DNA of 64,000 bases from CAWCPR01 sp963797475 (GTDB lineage Bacteria; Chloroflexota; Anaerolineae; Anaerolineales; UBA4823): positions 310,001 to 374,000 of the forward strand of contig CAWCPR010000003.1 of the NCBI GenBank assembly GCA_963797475.1, written 5' to 3'. The notes under the pieces were generated by a model, which saw only the letters and a program-made list of their open reading frames with translations, did not search any database and was not told where the DNA came from. How positions within the stretch are numbered: position 1 is the stretch's first letter; the number at the start of each line of letters is the position of its first letter. This document shows, in pieces, positions 46,655-53,261 of the stretch. Both the position numbers and the translations under genes were made by a program.

Positions 46655-47314
46655 TCAGGCATCCAGCCGGTAGCCTACCCCACGAATGGTCTTCAATAAT
46701 CGCGGCTTGTGTGGGTCTTTCTCAATTGCCTTGCGCAGCCAGTTTATATGCACGTCCAGGGTGCGGGTGTCGCCGGTATATTCCGTGTTCCAGACCTCCC
46801 GGAACAGGTGTTCGCGCTCCAGCACCTCGCCGGGGTGTTCCATCAACGTTTTCAAAAGAAGCGCAAGCCGGGGTGTCAGGCGCGCTTCCCGCCCCTGGCA
46901 GCGAACCCGCTTACGCTCCATATCCAGGCGAACAGGTCCTACATGAATTGATTTTTTGCCGGTTCCCGGCAGCAAAGGTACAATCCGGTTGACCAGCTTG
47001 CGCTCTGTAAAAGGCAGCTCGAGAACCACGTTGGCGCACGACTCTCCCTTGATTGAGAGATCCTCCGTCCCAATAACGACAATGGGAAGCCCATCCATTT
47101 GCTCACGCAGCGCCCGGCAGATGCGCTTGCCGTTGGTACGCATCGAGGCTGCATTCAAGACCACGACATCCGGGTTCAATTCCCTGAGACGCGCCAGAGC
47201 TTCGTTCCCGGTCGAAACGATTTCGACATCATATCCTTTTTTACGCATTGCGGGGATAAAAGACGGGCTGTCAGCCCGTTTTCCCTCGATCCACAATATT
47301 TTGGCCTTTGTCAC
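46655..47314 (-). CDS. OmpR-family transcriptional regulator with degenerate receiver
   Basis: The C-terminal ~95 residues are an OmpR/PhoB winged helix (LTPRLALLLKTLMEHPGEVL, VWNTEYTGDTRTLDVHINWLRKAIE, TIRGVGYRLDA), so it binds DNA. The N-terminal receiver keeps its fold but not its chemistry. The acidic pocket reads ILWIEGKRAD instead of a double Asp, and the phospho-Asp position reads VVVLNAASM, i.e. Asn. It therefore cannot be activated by ordinary phosphotransfer and is a pseudo-receiver. The frame extends to 47344, but AGAGGG before GTG 47314 and alignment favour that start. No histidine kinase is nearby. The target promoter is unknown. Confidence 0.9.
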   Translation of the reverse strand: MTKAKILWIEGKRADSPSFIPAMRKKGYDVEIVSTGNEALARLRELNPDVVVLNAASMRTNGKRICRALREQMDGLPIVVIGTEDLSIKGESCANVVLELPFTERKLVNRIVPLLPGTGKKSIHVGPVRLDMERKRVRCQGREARLTPRLALLLKTLMEHPGEVLEREHLFREVWNTEYTGDTRTLDVHINWLRKAIEKDPHKPRLLKTIRGVGYRLDA

Positions 47315-47562
47315 CGGTTTCCCTCTTAAAAGAATCAAGACCAATTACCGGCAGCCCCCGAAAAAGGTCTTTGGCTTGTATCTTCTCACCAGTTCGGCAA
47401 AATTAACAGTCCCCTATGGGCTTCTCACCTGCACAAACCCCGATCATCACTTTGTCGAGAAGATGCTTTAGCTTAAAAGATTATAATCGGATTCTTAAAA
47501 ATTAGCAACAAGACTCTGGAAATTTCTTTAACATTCTAATTTTTCGGGAATCCCGCTTTTGG

Positions 47563-47591
47563 TTGCATCTCCGCCTTCCCCATGTTAGAAT
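47563..47591 (+). promoter_or_regulatory. Promoter of the bifunctional-nuclease gene
   Basis: TTGCAT (47563-47568), a 17-base spacer and TAGAAT (47586-47591) lie 37 bases before the ATG. The remaining part of 47345-47627 shows no further signal. Confidence 0.65.
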
Positions 47592-47627
47592 ACATTATAA
47601 ATATTACCGTCGCGTACGGAGGCCCTT

Positions 47628-48215
47628 ATGGCGGAAATGTTAGAAGTTGCTATTGACAGCATCCGGGTCAGCCTGATGTCACAGCAACGGATCGTGATAC
47701 TTCGTGAACGCAACGCCGACCGCTACCTGCCCATTTGGATTGGGGTATATGAAGCCGAATCAATAACGATCGCCCTCCAGGAAGTGGAGGTCGCCCGGCC
47801 GCTGACTCACGATTTGATGAAAAACATCTTCACAGAACTGGACGCACGCATTCTACAGGTGGAAGTAGTTGCGCTGAAGGACGACACTTTCTACGGCAAC
47901 ATCGTCGCTGAAGTGAATGGCCGCACGTTAAATATCGATTCGCGTCCATCTGACGCCCTGGCAATTGCTGTGCGCTCGCATGTCCCTATCCTGGTTGCGA
48001 AATCTGTTATGGACGTAGCCGGAATCATCCCTGAGGAAGATCTGCAGGAAGAAGGCGGAGAAAGCCCGGCAGCCGAGACAGAAGCAGAAGCCGAGGGCGG
48101 GGAAGAACGCCTGTCTGTATTTCAGGATTTCTTGGAAGGCTTGGATCTCGAAGATCTCAATAATGATGAAGAGGATGGTGAGGACGAAGGCGATGATAAG
48201 GGAGGCGATAACTAG
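47628..48215 (+). CDS. Bifunctional nuclease (BFN/DUF151) domain protein
   Basis: Residues 1-135 form the BFN/DUF151 domain, reported to have DNase/RNase activity in some members: MLEVAIDSIRVSL, ILRERNADRYLPIWIGVYEA, RPLTHDLMKNIFTEL and LNIDSRPSDALAIAVRSHVPI. The last ~60 residues form an acidic, Glu/Asp-rich disordered tail (LEDLNNDEEDGEDEGDDKG). The family is universal in Chloroflexota and other phyla, but its cellular role is little known. GGAGG lies nine bases before the ATG. It has its own promoter and terminator, and dnaB follows. Confidence 0.9.
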   Translation: MAEMLEVAIDSIRVSLMSQQRIVILRERNADRYLPIWIGVYEAESITIALQEVEVARPLTHDLMKNIFTELDARILQVEVVALKDDTFYGNIVAEVNGRTLNIDSRPSDALAIAVRSHVPILVAKSVMDVAGIIPEEDLQEEGGESPAAETEAEAEGGEERLSVFQDFLEGLDLEDLNNDEEDGEDEGDDKGGDN

Positions 48216-48237
48216 CCGCAACGCTTTCGGGCCCCTC

Positions 48238-48278
48238 ACCGGGGTAAGCCAGAGCGTTAACTGGCTGCCCCGGTTTTT
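48238..48278 (+). terminator. Rho-independent terminator after the BFN gene
   Basis: ACCGGGG (48238-48244) pairs with CCCCGGT (48268-48274) and an inner stem GCCAG/CTGGC extends it. TTTTT follows the stem. Confidence 0.8.
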
Positions 48279-48312
48279 CGTCTAAAGCCCGCCTTGTTTT
48301 CTTGTTTTTGCG

Positions 48313-49692
48313 ATGAACGATTATTCTCCATCAGAAACCAGCAGCTCATCTGCTCCACAAATTATTCCGCAAAGCCGGGAAGCCGAAGAAGCGGTTATCG
48401 GCTCGGTATTAATTAACCCGGAAGCGTATTATGATGTCGCCCAATTCCTGAAAGAGGACGACTTTTACATCCATCGCCACCGTTGGATCTGGCAGACATT
48501 CACCCACCTGCATGAACAGCGCGTCCCGATTGACTTCCTCACCGTTTCGGAAGAATTGGACCAGATGGGCCACCTGGCTGAAATTGGCGGGCCGGCATAC
48601 CTTACCGCAATGATCAACAATGTACCGACTTCGTTACATGCAGAAGCTTATGGCCACATCGTCGAAGAGACCGCCATCCGCCGGCGGATGCTCACAGCCG
48701 CCAACGATATCGCCAAGCTGGCCTACCAGGAAGATATCGGCATCGATGCGGTGATGGATGACGCTGAAAAGGCCATCTTCGGGGTGAGCGAAAGATTGAT
48801 GACCCGCGACCTGCAGTCGATCCAGCAGGTTCTTTCTGAATATTACGATCGTATCGACCAGCTTGCCACCCGCGGGGAAGACATCTACGGCGTGCCAACC
48901 GGGTTCATCGACCTGGACCGGCTGTTGGTAGGAATGCAGCCTTCCGATCTGCTCATCATCGCCGGCCGGCCGGGAACGGGAAAAACGGCTTTCATGCTTT
49001 CGGCGGCTAAAAACGCGGCTCAAATCCACAAGAAGCACGTGGCGATTTTTTCCCTTGAGATGTCCAGCGAGCAACTCGTGCAGCGCCTGATCGCCCAGGA
49101 GACAGGCATCGACTCCCAACGGCTGCGCACTGGCAAGCTGGAAGAAGATGAGTGGCCGCTGTTCACGCACGCGATCGAAGTGCTCAGCGATACCCACATG
49201 TTCCTGGATGATACGCCCGGGCTGACTCCCTTGCAGCTCCGCACTAAGTGCCGCCGCTTGCACCTGGAATTCCAGTTAGACCTGGTCATCATCGATTACC
49301 TGCAGCTCATGAGCGGCGGCATCCGCACCGACAACCGGGTCCAGGAAGTTTCGCATATTTCTCGCAACCTGAAGATCCTGGCGCGCGAGTTGAACGTACC
49401 GGTGCTGGCAGCGGCCCAGCTTTCACGGGCCGTCGAACAGCGCGCCGACAAAGAACCCCAGCTCTCCGACCTGCGGGAATCCGGCTCCCTCGAACAGGAC
49501 TCAGATATCGTGATGTTCATCCACCGGCCCGAGATGTATGAAAAAGATACACTCAAGCAAAACATCGCCCAAATCAAAATCGCCAAACACCGCAACGGGC
49601 CGGTAGGCACTATAGAGCTGGTTTTCCGCAACAATATCGCAAAATTCGAGAATGCTGCGACACGCACGGTAGATCTGTCCACAGTTCGTTAA
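48313..49692 (+). CDS. dnaB: Replicative DNA helicase DnaB
   Basis: DnaB unwinds DNA at the replication fork. The 459-residue protein has the N-terminal primase-interacting domain (about 15-120, PQSREAEEAVIGSVLINPEA), a linker helix, and the RecA-like motor with Walker A IIAGRPGTGKTAFMLS near residue 217, Walker B LDLVIIDYLQLMSG, the arginine-finger/H4 region AAAQLSRAVEQRADKEP, SDLRESGSLEQDSDIV and AKHRNGPVGTIELVF. Length is normal and no intein is present. It is the first gene of a DnaB-DnaD-DnaC cluster, so helicase and loader proteins are co-expressed. No RBS is obvious before the ATG. Confidence 0.96.
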   Translation: MNDYSPSETSSSSAPQIIPQSREAEEAVIGSVLINPEAYYDVAQFLKEDDFYIHRHRWIWQTFTHLHEQRVPIDFLTVSEELDQMGHLAEIGGPAYLTAMINNVPTSLHAEAYGHIVEETAIRRRMLTAANDIAKLAYQEDIGIDAVMDDAEKAIFGVSERLMTRDLQSIQQVLSEYYDRIDQLATRGEDIYGVPTGFIDLDRLLVGMQPSDLLIIAGRPGTGKTAFMLSAAKNAAQIHKKHVAIFSLEMSSEQLVQRLIAQETGIDSQRLRTGKLEEDEWPLFTHAIEVLSDTHMFLDDTPGLTPLQLRTKCRRLHLEFQLDLVIIDYLQLMSGGIRTDNRVQEVSHISRNLKILARELNVPVLAAAQLSRAVEQRADKEPQLSDLRESGSLEQDSDIVMFIHRPEMYEKDTLKQNIAQIKIAKHRNGPVGTIELVFRNNIAKFENAATRTVDLSTVR

Positions 49693-49727
49693 TCAAAGCA
49701 TAAAGGCCTCAAGAACATCAAGGAAAT

Positions 49728-50447
49728 ATGAACCATCCCCTGGCAACCTTCTCCGGTTTTCCTGAAGGGAAGCTGCGCCTCACTCCCGTCCCAGACCCGT
49801 TTTTCAGCGAGCTTCTGCCCCAAATTGACGATCTGGCAGAGCTTAAGCTGACATTGTACGTCTTCTGGCGGCTGGATCACATGGAAGGCGCCTTCCGTTA
49901 CTTGAGACGCGAGGATTTCGCCGGAGATGAGATGTTCCTGCGCAGCCTGAGCGCTCAGCCAGAAATTGACCAAAATGCCCTGGACCAGGCGTTGGAACGG
50001 GCGGTCTCCAGGGGAACGCTGCTGCGGACGGTCTTAGAGTCGGAGACCAGCGAGGAAGCGCTATACTTCTTGAACTCGCCAAAAGGGCGCGCCGGCGTTG
50101 CGGCGATCGGGCGCGGCGAGTGGCGACCGCAGGCAGAGCTGCCGGCCCCGGATGAGCTGCCTGTTGAGCCTGCCAACATCTACCGGTTGTATGAAGAGAA
50201 TATCGGGCCGTTAACCCCAATGATCGCCGAGGCCCTGCGTGACGCGGAACAAACTTACCCGGTCCAGTGGATCGAAGATGCCATGCGCATCGCCGTAAAG
50301 AATAACGCTCGCAACTGGCGTTATATAACGGTAATCCTGGAACGCTGGCAACGAGAAGGACGTGATGAGCGAAAAGATAGACGAGACTCTGAAAAAGATC
50401 GCCGGCGCTACGCCGAAGGCGAATTCTCAGACTTTATCGAACACTGA
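49728..50447 (+). CDS. DnaD-domain replication initiation protein
   Basis: The 239-residue protein has an N-terminal winged-helix-like part (AELKLTLYVFWRLDHMEG, LRREDFAGDEMFLRSL) and a C-terminal DnaD/DnaB-type helical domain (NIYRLYEENIGPLTPMIAEA, IEDAMRIAVKNNARNWRYI with the YxxxIxxxW-like end VILERW). In Firmicutes DnaD and DnaB recruit the helicase to DnaA-melted origins; the order dnaB helicase / dnaD / dnaC here suggests the same. AAGGAAAT precedes the ATG. The 3' end overlaps the next gene by ~80 bases in another frame, an unusually long overlap. Confidence 0.85.
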   Translation: MNHPLATFSGFPEGKLRLTPVPDPFFSELLPQIDDLAELKLTLYVFWRLDHMEGAFRYLRREDFAGDEMFLRSLSAQPEIDQNALDQALERAVSRGTLLRTVLESETSEEALYFLNSPKGRAGVAAIGRGEWRPQAELPAPDELPVEPANIYRLYEENIGPLTPMIAEALRDAEQTYPVQWIEDAMRIAVKNNARNWRYITVILERWQREGRDERKDRRDSEKDRRRYAEGEFSDFIEH

Positions 50448-51798
50448 GATCAACCGCAGGCGGGCCGGATTTCTCGGCGCCCCAGACTGCCCATATTGCG
50501 GCGGGCTGGGTTACGTGCGCCGCGACCTGCCAGTTGGCCACCCGGACTTCGGCAAGATCGAGGTCTGCACCTGCCGCCACCAGGACATCAACCAGCAGGT
50601 GCGCCAGCGCCTGTTCGCCCTGAGCCAGTTGGAAGAGCTGAGCCATCTTACGTTCGAAAATTTCGAACCGAGCGGCCACCTAGGCTTGTGGCCTCTGCAG
50701 GCCAACTCCCTGGAGCAGGCTTACAACCTCTCGCGCCAGTTTGCCCAATCCTTGAAAGGCTGGCTGCTGCTGCAGGGCGGCTATGGCTGTGGGAAAACCC
50801 ACCTGGCAGCCGCGATTGCCAACTTTGCCGTCGGCATGGGTGTGCCGACCTTGTTCATCACCGTACCCGATCTGCTGGATTCGCTGCGATTCGCTTACCA
50901 GGATCCGCAGGCCACTTTTGAGGAGCGTTTTGAGGAGATCCGCGCTGCCCCATTCCTGGTCCTCGACGATTTTGGCACGCAAAACGCCACCACCTGGGCT
51001 CAGGAAAAGCTCTTCCAGATCTTGAATTACCGCTACATCAACCAGCTTCCCCTGGTGGTCACCACCAATTTAACCTTGGAAGAAATCGAAGGGCGCATCC
51101 GCTCACGATTGCAGGATCCTGGCCTGGTCAGTGTTATTCGCATCCTGGCGCCAGATTATCGCCGCCCGACAAAAGATATTGGACACCACGAGCTTTCCTC
51201 GCTGGAACTTCTGCATGACCGCACCTTTGCCCACCTGGTCTTACGCCAGGATGAAGACATCCCGGCTGAGGACCTGCAGAGTCTGGAAAAAGCCATCCTG
51301 GCAGCCAGGGCTTATGCCGAAAACCCGCGCGGCTGGTTGGTTTTCAGCGGCCCTTACGGCTGTGGAAAGACTCACCTGGCTGCTGCCATTGCCAACGAGC
51401 GCGCTACAATTGGATACCCGCCGCTTTTCGTCGTGGTTCCGGATCTGCTGGACCATTTGCGGGCCACATTCAGCCCAACCAGCAGCATCAGCCTGGACAG
51501 GCGCTTCGAAGAAGTTCGCACCACCTCCCTGCTGATTCTGGATGACCTCGGCACCCAATCCATGACCCCCTGGGTACGCGAGAAACTCTATCAACTGTTC
51601 AATTATCGTTATAATGCCGAGCTCCCGACCGTGATCACGACCTCGGATACGATGGATGAAATCGACCCACGACTGCGTAGCCGGATGCTGGACCGGCGAA
51701 TCTGCACCATTTATGCAATCACTGTGCCTGCCTACCATGGCGGCCCGCGCCTGGGGAAGCAGCGCAGCAGCAAGGGACGCCGTTCATCGATTAAGTAA
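50365..51798 (+). CDS. DnaC/DnaI-type helicase loader with two tandem AAA+ modules
   Basis: The ~477-residue protein is a duplicated DnaC-type AAA+ ATPase. A short N-terminal helix is followed by a zinc-ribbon-like segment (CPYCGGLGYV ... CTC). Module 1 has Walker A GGYGCGKTHLAAAIA near residue 138, Walker B LVLDDFGTQ near 197 and a sensor-1 TTNLT. Module 2 has GPYGCGKTHLAAAIA near 330, LILDDLGTQ near 390 and TTSDT. Both keep all catalytic residues. Standard DnaC/DnaI have one module, so the fusion may act as a pre-formed loader dimer. ATG 50365 after AAGGA is chosen; a GTG at 50362 is adjacent. Overlaps the DnaD gene. Confidence 0.88.
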   Translation: MSEKIDETLKKIAGATPKANSQTLSNTEINRRRAGFLGAPDCPYCGGLGYVRRDLPVGHPDFGKIEVCTCRHQDINQQVRQRLFALSQLEELSHLTFENFEPSGHLGLWPLQANSLEQAYNLSRQFAQSLKGWLLLQGGYGCGKTHLAAAIANFAVGMGVPTLFITVPDLLDSLRFAYQDPQATFEERFEEIRAAPFLVLDDFGTQNATTWAQEKLFQILNYRYINQLPLVVTTNLTLEEIEGRIRSRLQDPGLVSVIRILAPDYRRPTKDIGHHELSSLELLHDRTFAHLVLRQDEDIPAEDLQSLEKAILAARAYAENPRGWLVFSGPYGCGKTHLAAAIANERATIGYPPLFVVVPDLLDHLRATFSPTSSISLDRRFEEVRTTSLLILDDLGTQSMTPWVREKLYQLFNYRYNAELPTVITTSDTMDEIDPRLRSRMLDRRICTIYAITVPAYHGGPRLGKQRSSKGRRSSIK

Positions 51799-51816
51799 AC
51801 CTCCGATAAGAGGCAA

Positions 51817-52863
51817 ATGCCGAACCCTCAATCTCCCCAAGAAATCCCCCTTCCGCCCCATTTTGATCCTGACCGGGTGGGCCAGGTTTGGCGAGTGCCA
51901 TACCAACAGCGCGCCGGGGAAGCCCGCCAATGGGCCGAGCAATATCACATCCAACCATCCAGCGCGGACCGGTTCAAAATTGCATTGATTGGCATCGACA
52001 TCCAAAATACGTTTTGCCTGCCAGGGTTTGAGCTGTACGTGGCTGGCCGCTCGGGAACTGGCGCAATGGATGATAACCGAAGGCTATGCGAATTCATCTA
52101 CCGCAACCTGGGCCGCATCACGGAAATCTCGGCTACGATGGACACCCACCAGGCTTTTCAAATCTTTCATTCCATCTATCTGATCGACGAGCATGGCAAC
52201 CATCCCGATCCGCTCACATTGATTTCGGCTGAAGACATCCGCAATGGACGCTGGAAATTTAACCCGGCTGTCGCCGACAGCCTGGGGATTGACCCAACTT
52301 ATGGACAGGAACACCTACAAAATTACGTGGAGCAGTTGAAAAGTAACCAGAAATATGAACTGACGATCTGGCCTTATCACGCCATGCTGGGAGGCATTGG
52401 CCACGCATTGGTCGCCGCCTTCGAAGAGGCGCTCTTCTTTCACAGCATTGCCCGCAACTGGCAGGCCGACATCATTCTCAAGGGAGATAACCCGCTGACC
52501 GAAAGTTATTCCGCCATCGGGCCGGAAGTCCAACGCGGGCCAAACAATGAGGAGATCGCACACAAAAGTGGAAAGCTGTTTGAGAAACTCCAGCGGTTCG
52601 ACGCGCTGATTGTCGCCGGACAGGCTAAGAGCCACTGCGTTGCCTGGACGATTTCCGATCTGCTGGCGGAGCTGCGCCTTAAAGATGAACGGCTTGCCGA
52701 AAAGGTGTACTTGTTGGAAGACTGTACTTCTCCGGTGGTTGTACCCGGCGTCGTTGATTATAGCGATCAAGCGGATGAGGCTTATGAAAAATTCGCGCAA
52801 GCCGGTATGCATTTGGTGCGCTCCAGCGCCCCACTGAATACCTGGCCTGGTTTGCAAGTTTAG
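51817..52863 (+). CDS. Isochorismatase-family cysteine hydrolase
   Basis: The 348-residue protein has a Rossmann-type cysteine hydrolase fold of the isochorismatase/nicotinamidase family. The triad appears as Asp in IALIGIDIQNTFCLPG, a Lys around ADIILKGDN, and Cys in VAGQAKSHCVAWTISDL. The TMDTHQAFQIFHSIYLID segment contains the His metal-ligand region seen in nicotinamidases. It is longer than the ~200-residue nicotinamidases, with an N-terminal extension of ~50 residues and an insert at ~110-170. Nicotinamide deamidation is possible but not proved. AAGAGG lies before the ATG. It follows the helicase-loader gene by 18 bp. Confidence 0.85.
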   Translation: MPNPQSPQEIPLPPHFDPDRVGQVWRVPYQQRAGEARQWAEQYHIQPSSADRFKIALIGIDIQNTFCLPGFELYVAGRSGTGAMDDNRRLCEFIYRNLGRITEISATMDTHQAFQIFHSIYLIDEHGNHPDPLTLISAEDIRNGRWKFNPAVADSLGIDPTYGQEHLQNYVEQLKSNQKYELTIWPYHAMLGGIGHALVAAFEEALFFHSIARNWQADIILKGDNPLTESYSAIGPEVQRGPNNEEIAHKSGKLFEKLQRFDALIVAGQAKSHCVAWTISDLLAELRLKDERLAEKVYLLEDCTSPVVVPGVVDYSDQADEAYEKFAQAGMHLVRSSAPLNTWPGLQV

Positions 52864-52907
52864 TTCAAACAAATATTGTTGATAATATCGGACCAACTCT
52901 ATCAGTA

Positions 52908-52936
52908 TTGACATTTAAACTATTTTGTGTGATACT
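52908..52936 (+). promoter_or_regulatory. Promoter of the CLC leader region
   Basis: TTGACA (52908-52913), a 17-base spacer and GATACT (52931-52936). Transcription would begin near 52943 and run through the leader ORF and terminator before the CLC gene. Confidence 0.7.
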
Positions 52937-53030
52937 ATCGAGGTCGTTGGTGGATGAAACCCCAGCGATCTCAACGGCTGACCTGCCGGATTACTGGTGG
53001 CAAGGCCCTCAAAATCGCTATCCCACTAAT

Positions 53031-53118
53031 GAGGAGGTGATGCCAAAATGTACGATAGTAGTACCTTACGAAGCGCTGCGGCATCCCTCCTCGTGGTTTC
53101 ATAGGGAGCCGCAGCGCT
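53031..53118 (+). promoter_or_regulatory. Mutually exclusive RNA stems around a leader ORF
   Basis: Stem A pairs GAGGAGG and GATGCC (53031-53044, one bulged T) with GGCATCCCTCCTC (53080-53092) and buries the leader RBS. Stem B pairs AGCGCTGCGGC (53072-53082) with GCCGCAGCGCT (53108-53118), eleven perfect pairs, and uses part of stem A. GGAGCCG occurs in the 3' side of B (53105-53111) and again in the terminator (53123-53129). This layout is typical of attenuation controlled by leader translation. Confidence 0.55.
53048..53104 (+). CDS. Putative leader peptide, 18 residues
   Basis: ATG at 53048 is preceded by AGGAGG with ~10 bases spacing. The frame reads MYDSSTLRSAAASLLVVS and stops with TAG at 53102-53104. 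The stop lies in the loop of stem B and just before a terminator. No clustered codon for a single amino acid is obvious apart from Ser/Ala. A second, overlapping frame (ATG 53040) runs to 53156 without a fitting RBS. The small size and RNA context support a regulatory role; experimental proof of translation is lacking. Confidence 0.45.
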   Translation: MYDSSTLRSAAASLLVVS

Positions 53119-53119
53119 G

Positions 53120-53154
53120 CAAGGAGCCGTCCACCAGGGCGGCTTCTTGTTTTT
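53120..53154 (+). terminator. Rho-independent terminator upstream of the CLC gene
   Basis: CAAGGAGCCGTCC (53120-53132) pairs with GGGCGGCTTCTTG (53137-53149), 13 pairs with two G-U, a 4-base loop and TTTTT (53150-53154). It lies ~107 bases before the CLC start with no gene to end except the leader. The stretch from 53155 to 53261 is A/T-rich and holds TATACT (53224-53229), a possible second -10 box. Confidence 0.85.
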
Positions 53155-53261
53155 AACCCCTGCATCCAGCCGCTAATTCGAAAAATAACTTAAGCAAATA
53201 GGTTCAACTTGCTCTAATTCAGGTATACTAATTTTATTTAACGCGGTGGTAAGAAAGAAGA

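Noticed and set aside
48634..49263. 209-codon minus-strand frame inside dnaB
   Set aside because: Shadow of the dnaB motor domain without motifs or a start signal.
52908..53156. 82-codon frame through the CLC leader as a real protein gene
   Set aside because: Its first codon lies in the -35 box, it runs into the terminator stem, and no RBS fits; the 18-codon frame with AGGAGG is the better candidate.
52943..53160. Fluoride (crcB) riboswitch before the CLC gene
   Set aside because: The conserved GGNGATGG and CTGATG-x-C-x-CCT-type sequences are not found; the stems here fit translational attenuation better.
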